Below, in pieces: positions 28,299-37,609 of a stretch of DNA of 64,000 nt. The notes under the pieces are model-generated. The model worked only from the letters and a program-made list of their open reading frames with translations. It did not search any database and was not told the DNA's origin. How positions within the stretch are numbered: position 1 is the first letter of the stretch; each line of letters begins with the position of its first letter. The position numbers were made by a program, and so were the translations under genes. Location: contig NZ_SJPF01000005.1 in NCBI RefSeq assembly GCF_007859755.1, positions 248,001 to 312,000 on the forward strand. Direction: 5' to 3'. Source of the stretch: Blastopirellula retiformator (GTDB taxonomy: Bacteria; Planctomycetota; Planctomycetia; Pirellulales; Pirellulaceae).

Positions 28299-29329
28299 GA
28301 TTGATCCTCGCTAACCTGCGACGTCGCATCATGGCGCGGCGCTTCATCAATGTTGACCAGGCAGGCGTAGCTGCCGTCGTTGGCGTCGACCAGCGGCGGG
28401 TCGACCTGGCTGCACTTGTCGATACTGAACGGGCAACGCGGACGGAACGAACATCCGGCCGGCAGCTTGGAAAGGTCGGGCGGCTGGCCCGGGATCGGCC
28501 GCAGTTCAGCTTCCAGTTGATCGACGCGTGGGGCCGATTCGAGCAGGCCGAGCGTGTAGGGATGCCGGGGGTTCTGGAAGAGTTCGTCGACGGTCGCTTT
28601 TTCGACGACGCGGCCGGCGTACATCACTTGCACGCGATGAGCGATGTTGGCGATCACGCCCAAGTCGTGCGTGATCATCAGGATCGCGGTTCCTTCCAGC
28701 AGCTGCAGCTCTTTCATGAGCTCCAGAATCTGAGCCTGGATGGTGACGTCGAGCGCGGTGGTCGGTTCGTCGGCGATCAAAATGTCGGGTTTGCACGACA
28801 GAGCCATCGCGATCATCACGCGTTGCCGCATGCCGCCAGAGAATTGATGCGGATACTCAAAGACCCGCTTGCTGGCCGACGGGATGCCGACTTTCTCGAG
28901 CATTTCAATCGCGTGGAAGGTCGCCTCTTTGGCCGAGAGGCCCAAGTGCCGCCGCGTCACCTCGGTCAGCTGATCTTCGACGGTCAGGAACGGGTTGAGC
29001 GCGGTCATCGGATCTTGAAAGATCATCGCAATTCGGTTGCCGCGAATGTGCGACAGCTCGTTATGCGACATCTTCAGCAGGTCTTGTCCGCGATAGAGGG
29101 CCCGCCCCGAGACGATCTTGCCTGGCGGTTGCGGAATCAGCCCCATCAGCGCCAGCGAGGTGACCGACTTGCCAGAGCCTGATTCGCCGACGACGCCCAG
29201 CGTTTCGCCGGCGTTCAGTTCCCAGTCGACGCCCCGCACGGCCGTGACTAGGCCGTCGTCGGTGTTGAACTCGACGCGTAGGTCTTCGACGCGAAGGAGC
29301 GGTTCGTGCGTGTTGCTTGTTGACGCCAT
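28295..29329 (-). CDS. oppD: Oligopeptide ABC transporter ATP-binding protein
   Basis: 344 residues, Walker A GESGSGKS (48-55), signature [15 protein letters not shown], Walker [13 protein letters not shown] and the Cys-rich C-terminal motif ([16 protein letters not shown]). It powers uptake together with the following ATPase. It overlaps the next gene by 4 bp and lies 9 bp after the permease gene, so it belongs to one operon. Confidence 0.93.
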   Translation of the reverse strand: MASTSNTHEPLLRVEDLRVEFNTDDGLVTAVRGVDWELNAGETLGVVGESGSGKSVTSLALMGLIPQPPGKIVSGRALYRGQDLLKMSHNELSHIRGNRIAMIFQDPMTALNPFLTVEDQLTEVTRRHLGLSAKEATFHAIEMLEKVGIPSASKRVFEYPHQFSGGMRQRVMIAMALSCKPDILIADEPTTALDVTIQAQILELMKELQLLEGTAILMITHDLGVIANIAHRVQVMYAGRVVEKATVDELFQNPRHPYTLGLLESAPRVDQLEAELRPIPGQPPDLSKLPAGCSFRPRCPFSIDKCSQVDPPLVDANDGSYACLVNIDEAPRHDATSQVSEDQS

Positions 29330-29338
29330 GCCGGTTCC

Positions 29339-30460
29339 TTAGCGATTTTTCATGCGGGGATCGAGCGCGTCACGCAGGCCGTCCCCCAGAAAGTTGAGCG
29401 AGTACAACGTCGAGGCGAGTGCGATCGCCGGGAAGACGATCAGCCACCAGTAAATCCGGATCGGCGTGATCACCTTCAGCCCTTCGTTGGCGAGCAAGCC
29501 CCACGAAACGTTCGGCTCTTCGACGCCGATCCCCAGGAAGGAGAGGAACGCCTCGAAGAGCATCACCGACGGAATCGTCAGCGTCAGGTAGACGATCACC
29601 ACGCCTAGCACGTTAGGAACCAGGTGCACAAAGACGATCCGGCCCGGGCTGGCGCCGATCGTGCGAGCGGCGTCGACAAATTGTTCATGTTTTAGGCTGA
29701 TCACCTGGCCGCGAACGACGCGGGCCATCGTCAGCCAGTAAATGGCGCCGATCAGAAAGTAGAACGCCACGATTCGGTTGATGCCGAACGACTCCAAGCT
29801 TTCTTTGATCGACGGTTCACTGATCACCATCACCACAAAAATCACGATGAAGATGAACGGGATCGAGTACAGGATGTCCACCACCCGCATCATTGCGTCG
29901 TCGACATGTCCGCCGACAAAACCGCTGATGGCGCCATAGCTAACGCCGATGATCAGAGAGACGAACGTCGCGACGATGCCAACGATTAAACTGACGCGAG
30001 CGCCCCAGAACAAGCGGGAGAGCAGGTCGCGGCCGAGGTGGTCATTGCCGCAATAGCTGGGGATCGCCCAGTCGCCAAATATCGAGAGACGCAAGCGAAT
30101 AAGCGCTTCGTCGAACGCACTGGGGTTATTCCAGAGCGTATTGATTTTCGCGTCCAGGGCTTCGCCGGTCATTTCCGCCAGTCCAAGCGTCGCCGGATCG
30201 CCATTGGGCGCTGCAAACGAGCGATCGCTGAGGTGCTGATCCACAGGCGATTGAAGTGGGAAGAGCGGCGTTAGAATCGCGGACAGGCTAAGAAGAACTA
30301 ATAAAAGTAGTGCTCCCATCGCCACCCAGTTGCGGCGCAATCGGCGCCACGCGTCTTGCCAAAGCGACACGCCATGAATCGCGTTGGCGTCGTTTAGCAT
30401 CTGACGATAGCGATCTAACGGCGGCAGTGCGTCTTCGAAGTTGCGGTTTTTCGAATTCAA
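29339..30460 (-). CDS. oppC: Oligopeptide ABC transporter permease
   Basis: 373 residues with an N-terminal membrane helix (about 46-70), a large periplasmic loop (about 75-150), and the inner-membrane permease core. The EAA loop is visible: VDAARTIGASPGRIVFVHLV. The N-terminal extension of OppC/DppC type is present. The start codon is TTG at 30460, 26 bp after the other permease gene. Confidence 0.93.
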   Translation of the reverse strand: MNSKNRNFEDALPPLDRYRQMLNDANAIHGVSLWQDAWRRLRRNWVAMGALLLLVLLSLSAILTPLFPLQSPVDQHLSDRSFAAPNGDPATLGLAEMTGEALDAKINTLWNNPSAFDEALIRLRLSIFGDWAIPSYCGNDHLGRDLLSRLFWGARVSLIVGIVATFVSLIIGVSYGAISGFVGGHVDDAMMRVVDILYSIPFIFIVIFVVMVISEPSIKESLESFGINRIVAFYFLIGAIYWLTMARVVRGQVISLKHEQFVDAARTIGASPGRIVFVHLVPNVLGVVIVYLTLTIPSVMLFEAFLSFLGIGVEEPNVSWGLLANEGLKVITPIRIYWWLIVFPAIALASTLYSLNFLGDGLRDALDPRMKNR

Positions 30461-30486
30461 GGGGATGAGCCGAGTTCAGAGGAATG

Positions 30487-31404
30487 CTATTTCAGTTTGA
30501 TCCGTGGATCGAGCAACTGGTAGGAGACGTCGACCAGCGTATTCATGACCAGCACCAGTGCGGTCGAAACCATCACGATCCCGAGCGAAGTGGTGTAGTC
30601 GCGCTGGGTAACCGCTTCGATGAAGTGGGTTCCCAGCCCAGGCAGGAAGAAGATCCGCTCAATCACCAGCGAGCCAGTCAAAATGCCGGCCACCGCCGGA
30701 CCCAAGTACGAAACGACCGGCAACAAGGCGCCGCGAACCGCGTGCTTTAACACGACGGTGCTCGACATAAGTCCCTTGGCGTAGGCGGTGCGAATGTAGT
30801 CTTGTCCCAGCACGTCGAGCATGCCGGTTCGCGTCAGTCGCGAGATATACGCGGCGAACGGCGCCGCCAAGCAAATTGCCGGCAGGACCATGTCGATCGG
30901 CTTACCCCAACCGGCCGCCGGGAACCATTTCAGCTGGAAGACGAAGATCAAGATTGCGATCCCCGCCAGCACAAAGTTAGGGACGGCAATCCCTATGGTG
31001 GCCAGTGAGCGAAACATGACGTCAAGGAGCGAATTACGCCAGAGGGCCGAGATGATGCCCGCCGAAAGCCCCAAGACCAACGCCAATGCCATCGCCAAAA
31101 TGCCGAGCGTTGCGCTAACCGGGAAACCTTCTGAGATGATCTCGCTAACTTCGTAATCATTGAGCACTTGGCTTGCGAGGAAGTCGCCGTAGCAGGCGTT
31201 GCTCAGATAGTGCCAATATTGGACCGGCCAAGGATCGTTCAAATGAAAGCGATCTCGTCGCATTTTCTCGATTTCCGGCGGGTACGAGCGTTCGCTCGAC
31301 ATCGGACCGCCAGGTACCGAGAGCATCAAGAAAAAGCTGAATGTGTATACCAGCCAGAGCGTGATCAAGATCCAGATTGCTCGGCGAACTAGAAAACGAG
31401 TCAA
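30487..31404 (-). CDS. oppB: Oligopeptide ABC transporter permease
   Basis: 305 residues with six hydrophobic helices. The EAA loop is RTAYAKGLMSSTVVLKHAVR. OppB-type N-terminus (MTRFLVRRAIWILITLWLVY). The TTG start overlaps the stop of the binding-protein gene (TTGA), showing translational coupling. Confidence 0.93.
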   Translation of the reverse strand: MTRFLVRRAIWILITLWLVYTFSFFLMLSVPGGPMSSERSYPPEIEKMRRDRFHLNDPWPVQYWHYLSNACYGDFLASQVLNDYEVSEIISEGFPVSATLGILAMALALVLGLSAGIISALWRNSLLDVMFRSLATIGIAVPNFVLAGIAILIFVFQLKWFPAAGWGKPIDMVLPAICLAAPFAAYISRLTRTGMLDVLGQDYIRTAYAKGLMSSTVVLKHAVRGALLPVVSYLGPAVAGILTGSLVIERIFFLPGLGTHFIEAVTQRDYTTSLGIVMVSTALVLVMNTLVDVSYQLLDPRIKLK

Positions 31405-33413
31405 CGAAGTCCCTCCGCAGCGAAAATGCGTTGTTTTTCCGCCTCGTCGATTTCCAGGATATGCAATGGATGCAAGTCCTGAAGATTTGGGTAGAAATTC
31501 TTGACGTACGGACGAACGATGTTCATCGAAACATAGTAGTAGATTGGCAAGATTGGCGCTTCGTCCATCAGAATCTGCTCGGCCTCGCTCAGCATCTCAA
31601 GTCGTTTCGCGGGATCGGGCTCGGATTGTGCGTCGTGGATGAGCTGATCATACTCAGCGTTGCTCCAGCCTGTCTGGTTGTTTTCGCCATCGGTCACAAA
31701 CATATCGAGAAAAGTATTGGGATCGGGGTAGTCGGCGGTCCAGGCAGCGCGACTTAGATCAAATTCTAAGTTTTTCTGCGAAGCGAGATAGACGCTCCAT
31801 TCCAGATTGCGCAGCTCAACATCAATCTGCAGATTCTTCTTCAACTGCTGTTGGATCACCGATGCGATGTCTTTGTGCGCTTCGTGGGTATTGTAGAGAA
31901 TCTGGATCTTGGGGAAGCCTTTGCCGTCCGGAAAGCCTGCTTCCGCAAGCAAACGTCGCGCTTCCTTCGGATCATATTGGCCAGTATGGCCGCCAGCATA
32001 TCCCGGCAGACCAGTTGGAACTAAGCTGTCGGCAGGAACCTGTCCGGCGCGGGTGATGTATTTGACGATTTCTTCTTTGTCAATCGCCAGATTCAAAGCG
32101 CGGCGGACCGACGGATTATCCAGCGGCGGGCGAGTCGTGTTCACTCGGTAAAAGTACGTCGTCAACATCGGCGAGATTCGCAAGTCAGGAAGTGAACCTT
32201 CATCGCGAGCGGCGTCTCGTTCTTGCAGTTTCTCTAGAGCGGGAATCGGGATGCTCGTTTCCCAGTCGATTTGGCCATTCATGTACATGTTCAACATCGT
32301 CGTGTCGGACTGCACCGCCAACGCGTCGATAATGTTCAGTTTCACATTTTCCGCATCCCAATATTTGGGGTTCTTTCGAAGGCGGATCCGATCACGTATG
32401 CGGCGGAATTCGAGCGTGAATGGGCCATTGGAGACGATGTTTTCCGGCTTGGTCCACCTGGGATAGCCATAGGTTTCGATGCAAGTTCGGTTGACCGGGT
32501 GCATCGGATAAAAGGCGACCAGATCAAGGAAATAAGGAGTTGGATTGGCGAGAGTAACGACCAGCGTATGATCGTCCGTCGCTTTGATGCCGACTTCGTC
32601 CCAGTGAACCGTCAGGAAGTTGACTTGCTGGACGTCAGGCACATCCTTCAGAATCTTCTTAAGAACGACGTTTTCTTCCGAGAGTTTGACGAACGTTTGC
32701 GTTTCGCCGTCAGCATCCCAATCGATTTCGCCGTCCTTGGTCGGTTGCACGTTCACGACGAAGTACTTGCCGGTTTTGGCGTTTTCGTCTTCACCGACCG
32801 TTACTACGTTGATCTCTTGGAGAATGCCTGAGCGAATGGTCCCGCGAGGATAATGTTGTTCGGAATTGCCATCGATCGCCGGCGACATTTTAGGGCCCGA
32901 ACGGTCCGCCATCTCGATCTCGACCCGATCGCCGACTTCGACCTTGGATAACGAGTATTTCTCCGCGTTTTTCACATACCACAATTGGTAGGCGTATTCC
33001 GAGGGAAGTTGTGGGTGAAGAAAACGCTGCCAACTAAAGACCCAGTCGTGGGCGGTAACCGGTTCGCCATTGGTCCAAACCGAGTCCTCCCGAATGTGGA
33101 AGGTATAAGTCAACTTGTCATCCGACAACTCGTAAGACGTCGCCTGTCCTGGGGCCGTGATCATGGTGGTCGGATCAGCCGGATCGGGGAGTCGCTGATA
33201 GAGTCCCTCAAACAGGGCCTCTATCACCCGTCCTTCCGGAACTCCAGTTACCATCTTCGGGTCAACCGACTTCACTTCGGTCCCATTGGCGAACGTAAAA
33301 TCGGCCGGCGGGAGGTCGCTGAACTGGAGCACGGTCGCCAGCGCGATCGCCGTCAGGCCCAGCAAAGCGAGTGGAAGGAGATAGCGCAGCGGGAATTTCA
33401 TGATTTTGCGCAA
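31401..33413 (-). CDS. oppA: Oligopeptide ABC transporter substrate-binding protein
   Basis: The 670-residue protein belongs to the SBP_bac_5 family: ALFEGLYQRLP, AHDWVFSWQRFLHP, VNRTCIETYG, NPKYWDAENVKLN, WTADYPDPNTFLDMF and a C-terminal ILMDEAPILPIYYY. The N-terminal helix (YLLPLALLGLTAIALATVL) has no lipobox Cys, so the protein is probably membrane-anchored and not a lipoprotein. It is about 120 residues longer than OppA of enterobacteria because of an insert at about 150-270 (rich in charged beta strands). It is the first gene of the oppABCDF operon and has an unclear promoter in the 546-bp upstream region. Confidence 0.92.
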   Translation of the reverse strand: MRKIMKFPLRYLLPLALLGLTAIALATVLQFSDLPPADFTFANGTEVKSVDPKMVTGVPEGRVIEALFEGLYQRLPDPADPTTMITAPGQATSYELSDDKLTYTFHIREDSVWTNGEPVTAHDWVFSWQRFLHPQLPSEYAYQLWYVKNAEKYSLSKVEVGDRVEIEMADRSGPKMSPAIDGNSEQHYPRGTIRSGILQEINVVTVGEDENAKTGKYFVVNVQPTKDGEIDWDADGETQTFVKLSEENVVLKKILKDVPDVQQVNFLTVHWDEVGIKATDDHTLVVTLANPTPYFLDLVAFYPMHPVNRTCIETYGYPRWTKPENIVSNGPFTLEFRRIRDRIRLRKNPKYWDAENVKLNIIDALAVQSDTTMLNMYMNGQIDWETSIPIPALEKLQERDAARDEGSLPDLRISPMLTTYFYRVNTTRPPLDNPSVRRALNLAIDKEEIVKYITRAGQVPADSLVPTGLPGYAGGHTGQYDPKEARRLLAEAGFPDGKGFPKIQILYNTHEAHKDIASVIQQQLKKNLQIDVELRNLEWSVYLASQKNLEFDLSRAAWTADYPDPNTFLDMFVTDGENNQTGWSNAEYDQLIHDAQSEPDPAKRLEMLSEAEQILMDEAPILPIYYYVSMNIVRPYVKNFYPNLQDLHPLHILEIDEAEKQRIFAAEGLR

Positions 33414-33959
33414 ACATTTGATAGTGCGGATACGACGACCTAATGTCTGAATGTAGGCGGCGGGCCGATGGAACTCAACCTGTTTTCCCCATGATGGTTA
33501 GGTAGTTTGGCCCTTTTTGTTGCTGTGGCAGTTTTTTCTCCACAAGAGTTTTTTTGTTTTCGGGTTCCCGTGGAGTTTCAATATCTAAGCTATTCCGTTT
33601 TCACATGAACATTCTTAGAATGCGAAACGTACTCACATCAATTCGGGCGCAAGGCATTTGTTAGTCTTCTAGCTAGGAAGACAATTTTTTTGCTTGCTTG
33701 TCGACGCGAAGGAAATCGTTTCGACGAGATGGGACAGCTTTTGCGGATTTTGTTTTAGTCGGACCGCAGGAGTACTGATACGCAAGCGCGCTTCGTTGGA
33801 ACCTTGTTGCGCCGCGCGAATGAGTCGCGATTTCTCATTCGCCAATTCCCGGCGTCACATCTGCCGCGTTTTGCTTACGCATCCTGCTGTTCGATGCACA
33901 CGGTTTACGACCATCGTATCCCCGTGCGCGGTAGATGTATCACACAAGGAACTCAGCAC
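33414..33959. other. Divergent intergenic region, no gene seen
   Basis: 546 bp between the oppA and arsR-like starts. It has AT-rich patches (about 33520-33690) fitting promoters for both genes. A near-perfect palindrome CATTC-TTA-GAATG lies at 33610-33622 and could be an operator. Small open frames here (for example 33694-33963 plus) have no recognisable features. Confidence 0.35.
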
Positions 33960-34445
33960 ATGACGCTAGCGCAAGACTACGCGTACAGCTCGCTATCGGA
34001 CCGCCCCGCCACCCCGCGAACCTTTCCGCCGAACGAGAACGGAAGCGTCTCGGCCGAAACAGCGCCTGCTCCGGCTCCGGCGCCAACTGGCCCCGATCCG
34101 CTGAATGACGGAACGGCCAAAGATCTCGTTCAACTCTTCAAACTATTGGCGGACGAAACCCGCTTGCGGATTCTCTGCTTCCTGCTGCAAGAGAAAGAAT
34201 TGAATGTTCGCACCCTGTGCGAATTGCTCGGCCAAAGCCAACCGGCCGTCAGTCACCACTTGGCGCTGATGCGGGTAGCGGGACTGGTCGATTCGCGCCG
34301 TGACGGCAAGCACAACTTCTATCGTATTTTGCCCGACCGCGTCGGCGAACTGTTGGAGCTGTTGTTCCAGCAAACTCCTGGCGTCGCCAATAGCGAACTC
34401 CGCGTGCAAGAACACTGCGTACGCTACTTTACCGTATCGCAGTAG
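33960..34445 (+). CDS. ArsR-family transcriptional regulator
   Basis: From ATG 33960 (ribosome site aagga) the protein has 161 residues. A Pro/Ala-rich N-terminus (1-60) precedes a winged helix-turn-helix: LFKLLADETRLRILCFLLQE, then LCELLGQSQPAVSHHLALM and RDGKHNFYRIL. No ELCVCDL-type metal site is seen, so it probably does not sense arsenic-like metals. It is the divergent neighbour of oppA, so regulation of the opp operon is possible but not shown. It ends 17 bp before a MITE-like element. Confidence 0.85.
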   Translation: MTLAQDYAYSSLSDRPATPRTFPPNENGSVSAETAPAPAPAPTGPDPLNDGTAKDLVQLFKLLADETRLRILCFLLQEKELNVRTLCELLGQSQPAVSHHLALMRVAGLVDSRRDGKHNFYRILPDRVGELLELLFQQTPGVANSELRVQEHCVRYFTVSQ

Positions 34446-34466
34446 GTCGGTTTGACTCGCCACTAG

Positions 34467-34615
34467 CTGCCTGTTGAAAAATGCCATCGTGGCATTTTCC
34501 AACCTCGCCAGTCTCAGAGCATAGCTCTTCGCGGCTCGCAAAATAACGACTTACGTCGTTATTTTGGGATCGCGTCCGTGCGATCACGCAGTCCGTCGAG
34601 AAAATCAACGGACTG
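34467..34615 (-). repeat. MITE-like element family 1, copy A
   Basis: 149 bp, flanked by CTAG on both sides (34463-34466, 34616-34619). It is in the opposite orientation to the other two copies. Compared in the repeat's forward orientation it differs from copy C (49997-50145) at 4 positions and from copy B (40896-41044) at 8. It contains five consecutive hairpins. The forward 5' end lies 34 bp after the tlpA-like stop. Confidence 0.92.
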
Positions 34616-34652
34616 CTAGCAGCCAAAGTCGGAGAGGCTGGCCGCGGTCGAT

Positions 34653-35270
34653 TTAACGATGGTTCGCGGCCAGCAACTCGACGACGAGGCTCTCGACGTC
34701 GGCATAAGTGAACGCGTCCTCTTCGGAGGAGACGCTGGAATTGTCAAAGCGTTTGGCGAGCGTGCCATCCTGGGCGTAAACATAAACCGCTGGCGGCGAG
34801 CCGAGTTTCAACTTCTCGAGCATCGTATCGACGTCGTCGCCGGCGAGGACGTTATCAAACGTCGCGCCGAACTTCTCCAGGAACGGTTTGACTTGCGGGA
34901 TGTAGTCGGCGGCCGGTTTGTTCGGCAAGCCGATATAGTCCAGGCTGACGCTCACGCAGACGACTCCTTGGTCGGCGTATTGGCGGTCGAGATCGACCAG
35001 CCCGGGGAATTCTTTCAAGCACGGGGGGCAATCGGTCGCCCAGTAGTCGACCACCACCACCTTGCCCCGCTGGCTCTCGACCAGCATCCGGATCCCCTCG
35101 TAGTCCAGAACGCGGACGGTCACTTCTTTCGGCGGCGCTGCCGCCGCCGGCTTCGGCGCGACGGTCGCTTCGCCCGTATCGGATGGCCCCGGCGCACTTG
35201 GCTTTGCACAGCCGACGGCAAGCAAACCAGGGAGCATGACCGCCAGCGCGATGTGTCGTAGAGGTTTCAC
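34653..35270 (-). CDS. TlpA-like thioredoxin lipoprotein
   Basis: The GTG at 35270 is preferred because it begins the signal peptide (LRHIALAVMLPGLLAVGC, lipidated Cys21) and has a ribosome site (gaagga). A Pro/Ala linker (25-50) is followed by a thioredoxin domain with DYWATDCPPCLKEF (redox Cys81/Cys84), ending around residue 205. TlpA-like proteins reduce periplasmic disulphides or supply cytochrome maturation. It overlaps no neighbour and lies divergent from a SpoU methyltransferase. The substrate is unknown. Confidence 0.9.
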   Translation of the reverse strand: MKPLRHIALAVMLPGLLAVGCAKPSAPGPSDTGEATVAPKPAAAAPPKEVTVRVLDYEGIRMLVESQRGKVVVVDYWATDCPPCLKEFPGLVDLDRQYADQGVVCVSVSLDYIGLPNKPAADYIPQVKPFLEKFGATFDNVLAGDDVDTMLEKLKLGSPPAVYVYAQDGTLAKRFDNSSVSSEEDAFTYADVESLVVELLAANHR

Positions 35271-35350
35271 AGGCAGATCCTTCGCTATCTTTTCGGGATG
35301 GGTGGGTGACACTAGCATAAGGAATTCTCGATTATCGCCCAACTCACCCG

Positions 35351-35857
35351 ATGCAAATGTCTGATTTCGAACATCTCCGGCATAAACCTCCCACGGCCCT
35401 CGACGAACCGCGACAGTTGATCGTCGCCTGCTGCCAATTGCGGAGCAACGTCAATCTGTCACGGATTGTGCGAACCGCGTCGTGCTGCGCCGTCTCGCGG
35501 GTGATCGTCACCGGCAACATGAAGATCGATCCGAAAATCGCCCGGGATGGCGCCGAGCAATTGCCGATTTCACGACATCGCTCGTTGCCGCCGGTGCTGC
35601 GCGATTTGAAGAAAGAAGGATATCGCCTGGTCGGGCTTGAGCAAACAACCAACTCGGTCGACATTCACCACTTCTCATTCGTGCGGAACACGGTGCTGGT
35701 GATCGGCAACGAACGGCAAGGCACGCCCGACGACGTGCTGCGGCTGCTGGACGACGTGGTGGAGATCCCGGTTTACGGCATGCCCTATAGCTTTAACGTG
35801 GCGACCGCAACCTCGATGGCGCTGTACGAGTTTTGCCGTCAGTTTCCGACTGGCTAG
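35351..35857 (+). CDS. TrmH-family (SpoU) RNA methyltransferase
   Basis: 168 residues with SpoU motifs: NVNLSRIVRTA (motif 1), VLVIGNERQGT (motif 2) and IPVYGMPYSFNVATATSMALYEF (motif 3). It is short, with no N-terminal substrate-binding domain. It probably 2'-O-methylates tRNA or rRNA; the exact target is unknown. ATG at 35351 or 35357. Confidence 0.9.
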   Translation: MQMSDFEHLRHKPPTALDEPRQLIVACCQLRSNVNLSRIVRTASCCAVSRVIVTGNMKIDPKIARDGAEQLPISRHRSLPPVLRDLKKEGYRLVGLEQTTNSVDIHHFSFVRNTVLVIGNERQGTPDDVLRLLDDVVEIPVYGMPYSFNVATATSMALYEFCRQFPTG

Positions 35858-35884
35858 TACGCGTTTCGTCGTCTTCAATTTGTA

Positions 35885-35922
35885 GGTTGGGTGCAGCGCA
35901 GCGCTGGCCCAACGATGCGGTC
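35885..35922 (+). repeat. REP-like 38-bp palindrome, copy 2
   Basis: Same 38-bp sequence as the reverse complement of 12335-12372, with one mismatch. Stem core CAGCGC-A-GCGCTG with outer GTTGGG/CCCAAC. It lies after the SpoU gene. Confidence 0.75.
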
Positions 35923-36086
35923 GCAAGCGAATCACATTTCTTGATCGGATGAGAACTGATCGCGATTGCTCCAACGCCCCAACATTTCTTTCTTGCGATT
36001 TCGTGGGGCGAAGACATGCTCTTCTCGCGAAGACGCGATAAGAACATGGCGCCAGGTATTCGGCCGTAAAAGCATGCCACCAAGCT

Positions 36087-37430
36087 TTACGCCCCTTGCA
36101 TTACCTTGGCCGCTTCCTGGCACAGCTCTTCGGTCCGGTCGATGTTCGGGCTTTCGGCGATGATTCGGACGATCGGTTCGGTGTTGCTGCCGCGGATCAA
36201 TAGCCAGGCGTCTTCCCAGGCAAACCGCAGTCCATCCAAGCGGCTTGCGTCCACGGTGGAGAAGTGGGCGACCAGCTTGTCGAGCGACCCGGCCAGTTGC
36301 TCGCGATCGAGCGGCATCGTCGTTTTGAGGATCTCAAACCGCGGGATCGAATCGGTTAGCGTTCCGACCGTCTTGCTAGTGGCCGCCATCGTGTCGAGGA
36401 TCAGCGCCATACCGACAAAGCTGTCGCGAATATAGCCGACGCGTGGATCAATTGGCCCGCCGTTTCCTTCCCCGCCAAAGACCGCCCCTTGGGCGATCAT
36501 CATGTCGGTCACGTTCGCTTCGCCAACGGCCGAGCGAAAGATCGGGGCGCCATGCTTCTTAGCGATCGCTTCATTCATCAAACTGGTGGCGCAATTGATC
36601 ACCACCGGGCCTGGGCGACTGGTCAGGACATGATTTAGGCAAAGTGCGACCGTGTACTCTTCGCCGATGTAGCGCCCGGCCGAATCGATAATCGCCAGGC
36701 GGTCGGCGTCGGGGTCTTGGCAAAAGCCGATGTCGGCGCCCGACTCGACGACTTTAGCGCGAACGCCTTGCAGGTTGGCCTCGGTCGGCTCTGGGGTATG
36801 CAGAAAATTGCCGCTGGCCTGATCGCCGAGGATTTCAAACTCACAGCCGAGCGCTTCGAGAAGCTTTCGCCCCAGCAAACTGCCAGCCCCTTCATTGGAA
36901 TCGAGCAAGACGCGGAAGTTCCGCTTGCGAATCGTGTCGACATCCACGATGGCGAGCACTTTTTCGAGATGCGCCGAAAGCGTATCGTCGCACGGCGAAG
37001 TGGCGCCTAGCTTCTCGTGCGGGGCCCAAGCGGCGGCGCCGCTGCGGTAGGCTTCCAGCACCCGTTCCCCTTGGTTGGCCGGAATAACGCGGCCGTCCTG
37101 CCCCATCAGTTTGATGCCGTTGTACTGCGGCGGATTGTGACTGGCCGAGATCTGCACCGCGCCGCCGCAGCCATATTGGCGGGTCAAGACGCCCACCGTC
37201 GGCGTCGCGGCGATATCGGCCTGGATGACGTCTCGGCCGCAAAAGTTGAGCGTGCCGGCGATCAGCTCGGCCAACGGTTTGCCGCTCGGGCGTCCATCGC
37301 GGGCAATCAAAATCGGGCCCGGGGCCGCCTGTTGAGCAAAGGCGGCGACATATTTGACCGCAATCTCTGGGGTGAGCGATTCCCCCACCACGCCCCGCAA
37401 ACCGGAAACGCTGATGATCGGGTCCTTCAC
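36087..37430 (-). CDS. Phosphoglucosamine mutase / phosphohexomutase (archaeal-like)
   Basis: From the GTG at 37430 (ribosome site aaggaag) the protein has 447 residues. Active-site motifs are clear: SASHNPPQYNG (Ser97 phosphoserine), metal loop DPDADR, sugar loop GGEGNGG and phosphate loop RGSNTEP. Members interconvert hexose 6- and 1-phosphates; the compact size and the GGEGNGG loop resemble archaeal-type phosphoglucosamine or phosphomannomutases rather than bacterial GlmM. Substrate is therefore not certain. It is divergent from a second, PGM2-like phosphohexomutase. An upstream start at 37508 is possible but less supported. Confidence 0.88.
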   Translation of the reverse strand: MKDPIISVSGLRGVVGESLTPEIAVKYVAAFAQQAAPGPILIARDGRPSGKPLAELIAGTLNFCGRDVIQADIAATPTVGVLTRQYGCGGAVQISASHNPPQYNGIKLMGQDGRVIPANQGERVLEAYRSGAAAWAPHEKLGATSPCDDTLSAHLEKVLAIVDVDTIRKRNFRVLLDSNEGAGSLLGRKLLEALGCEFEILGDQASGNFLHTPEPTEANLQGVRAKVVESGADIGFCQDPDADRLAIIDSAGRYIGEEYTVALCLNHVLTSRPGPVVINCATSLMNEAIAKKHGAPIFRSAVGEANVTDMMIAQGAVFGGEGNGGPIDPRVGYIRDSFVGMALILDTMAATSKTVGTLTDSIPRFEILKTTMPLDREQLAGSLDKLVAHFSTVDASRLDGLRFAWEDAWLLIRGSNTEPIVRIIAESPNIDRTEELCQEAAKVMQGA

Positions 37431-37609
37431 GGTTTCTTCCTTGTTGATGGTACGGTCGCGAAAAGGGGCGGCTGTGCGTTCCCGTTCAATGTCCCCGCAG
37501 ACGCGCAATCAAGTCAAGGGCGAACTGTCGATGCCCGATTGATGCTTCTTTACCGTCCCCCGTAAAATTGGGGTCAGAAAATACAGCCGTACTGCTTGAA
37601 GGAGCACTG

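Noticed and set aside
33694-33963. Small plus-strand open frame in the oppA-arsR gap
   Set aside because: Cys/Arg-rich composition with no recognisable features; likely spurious.
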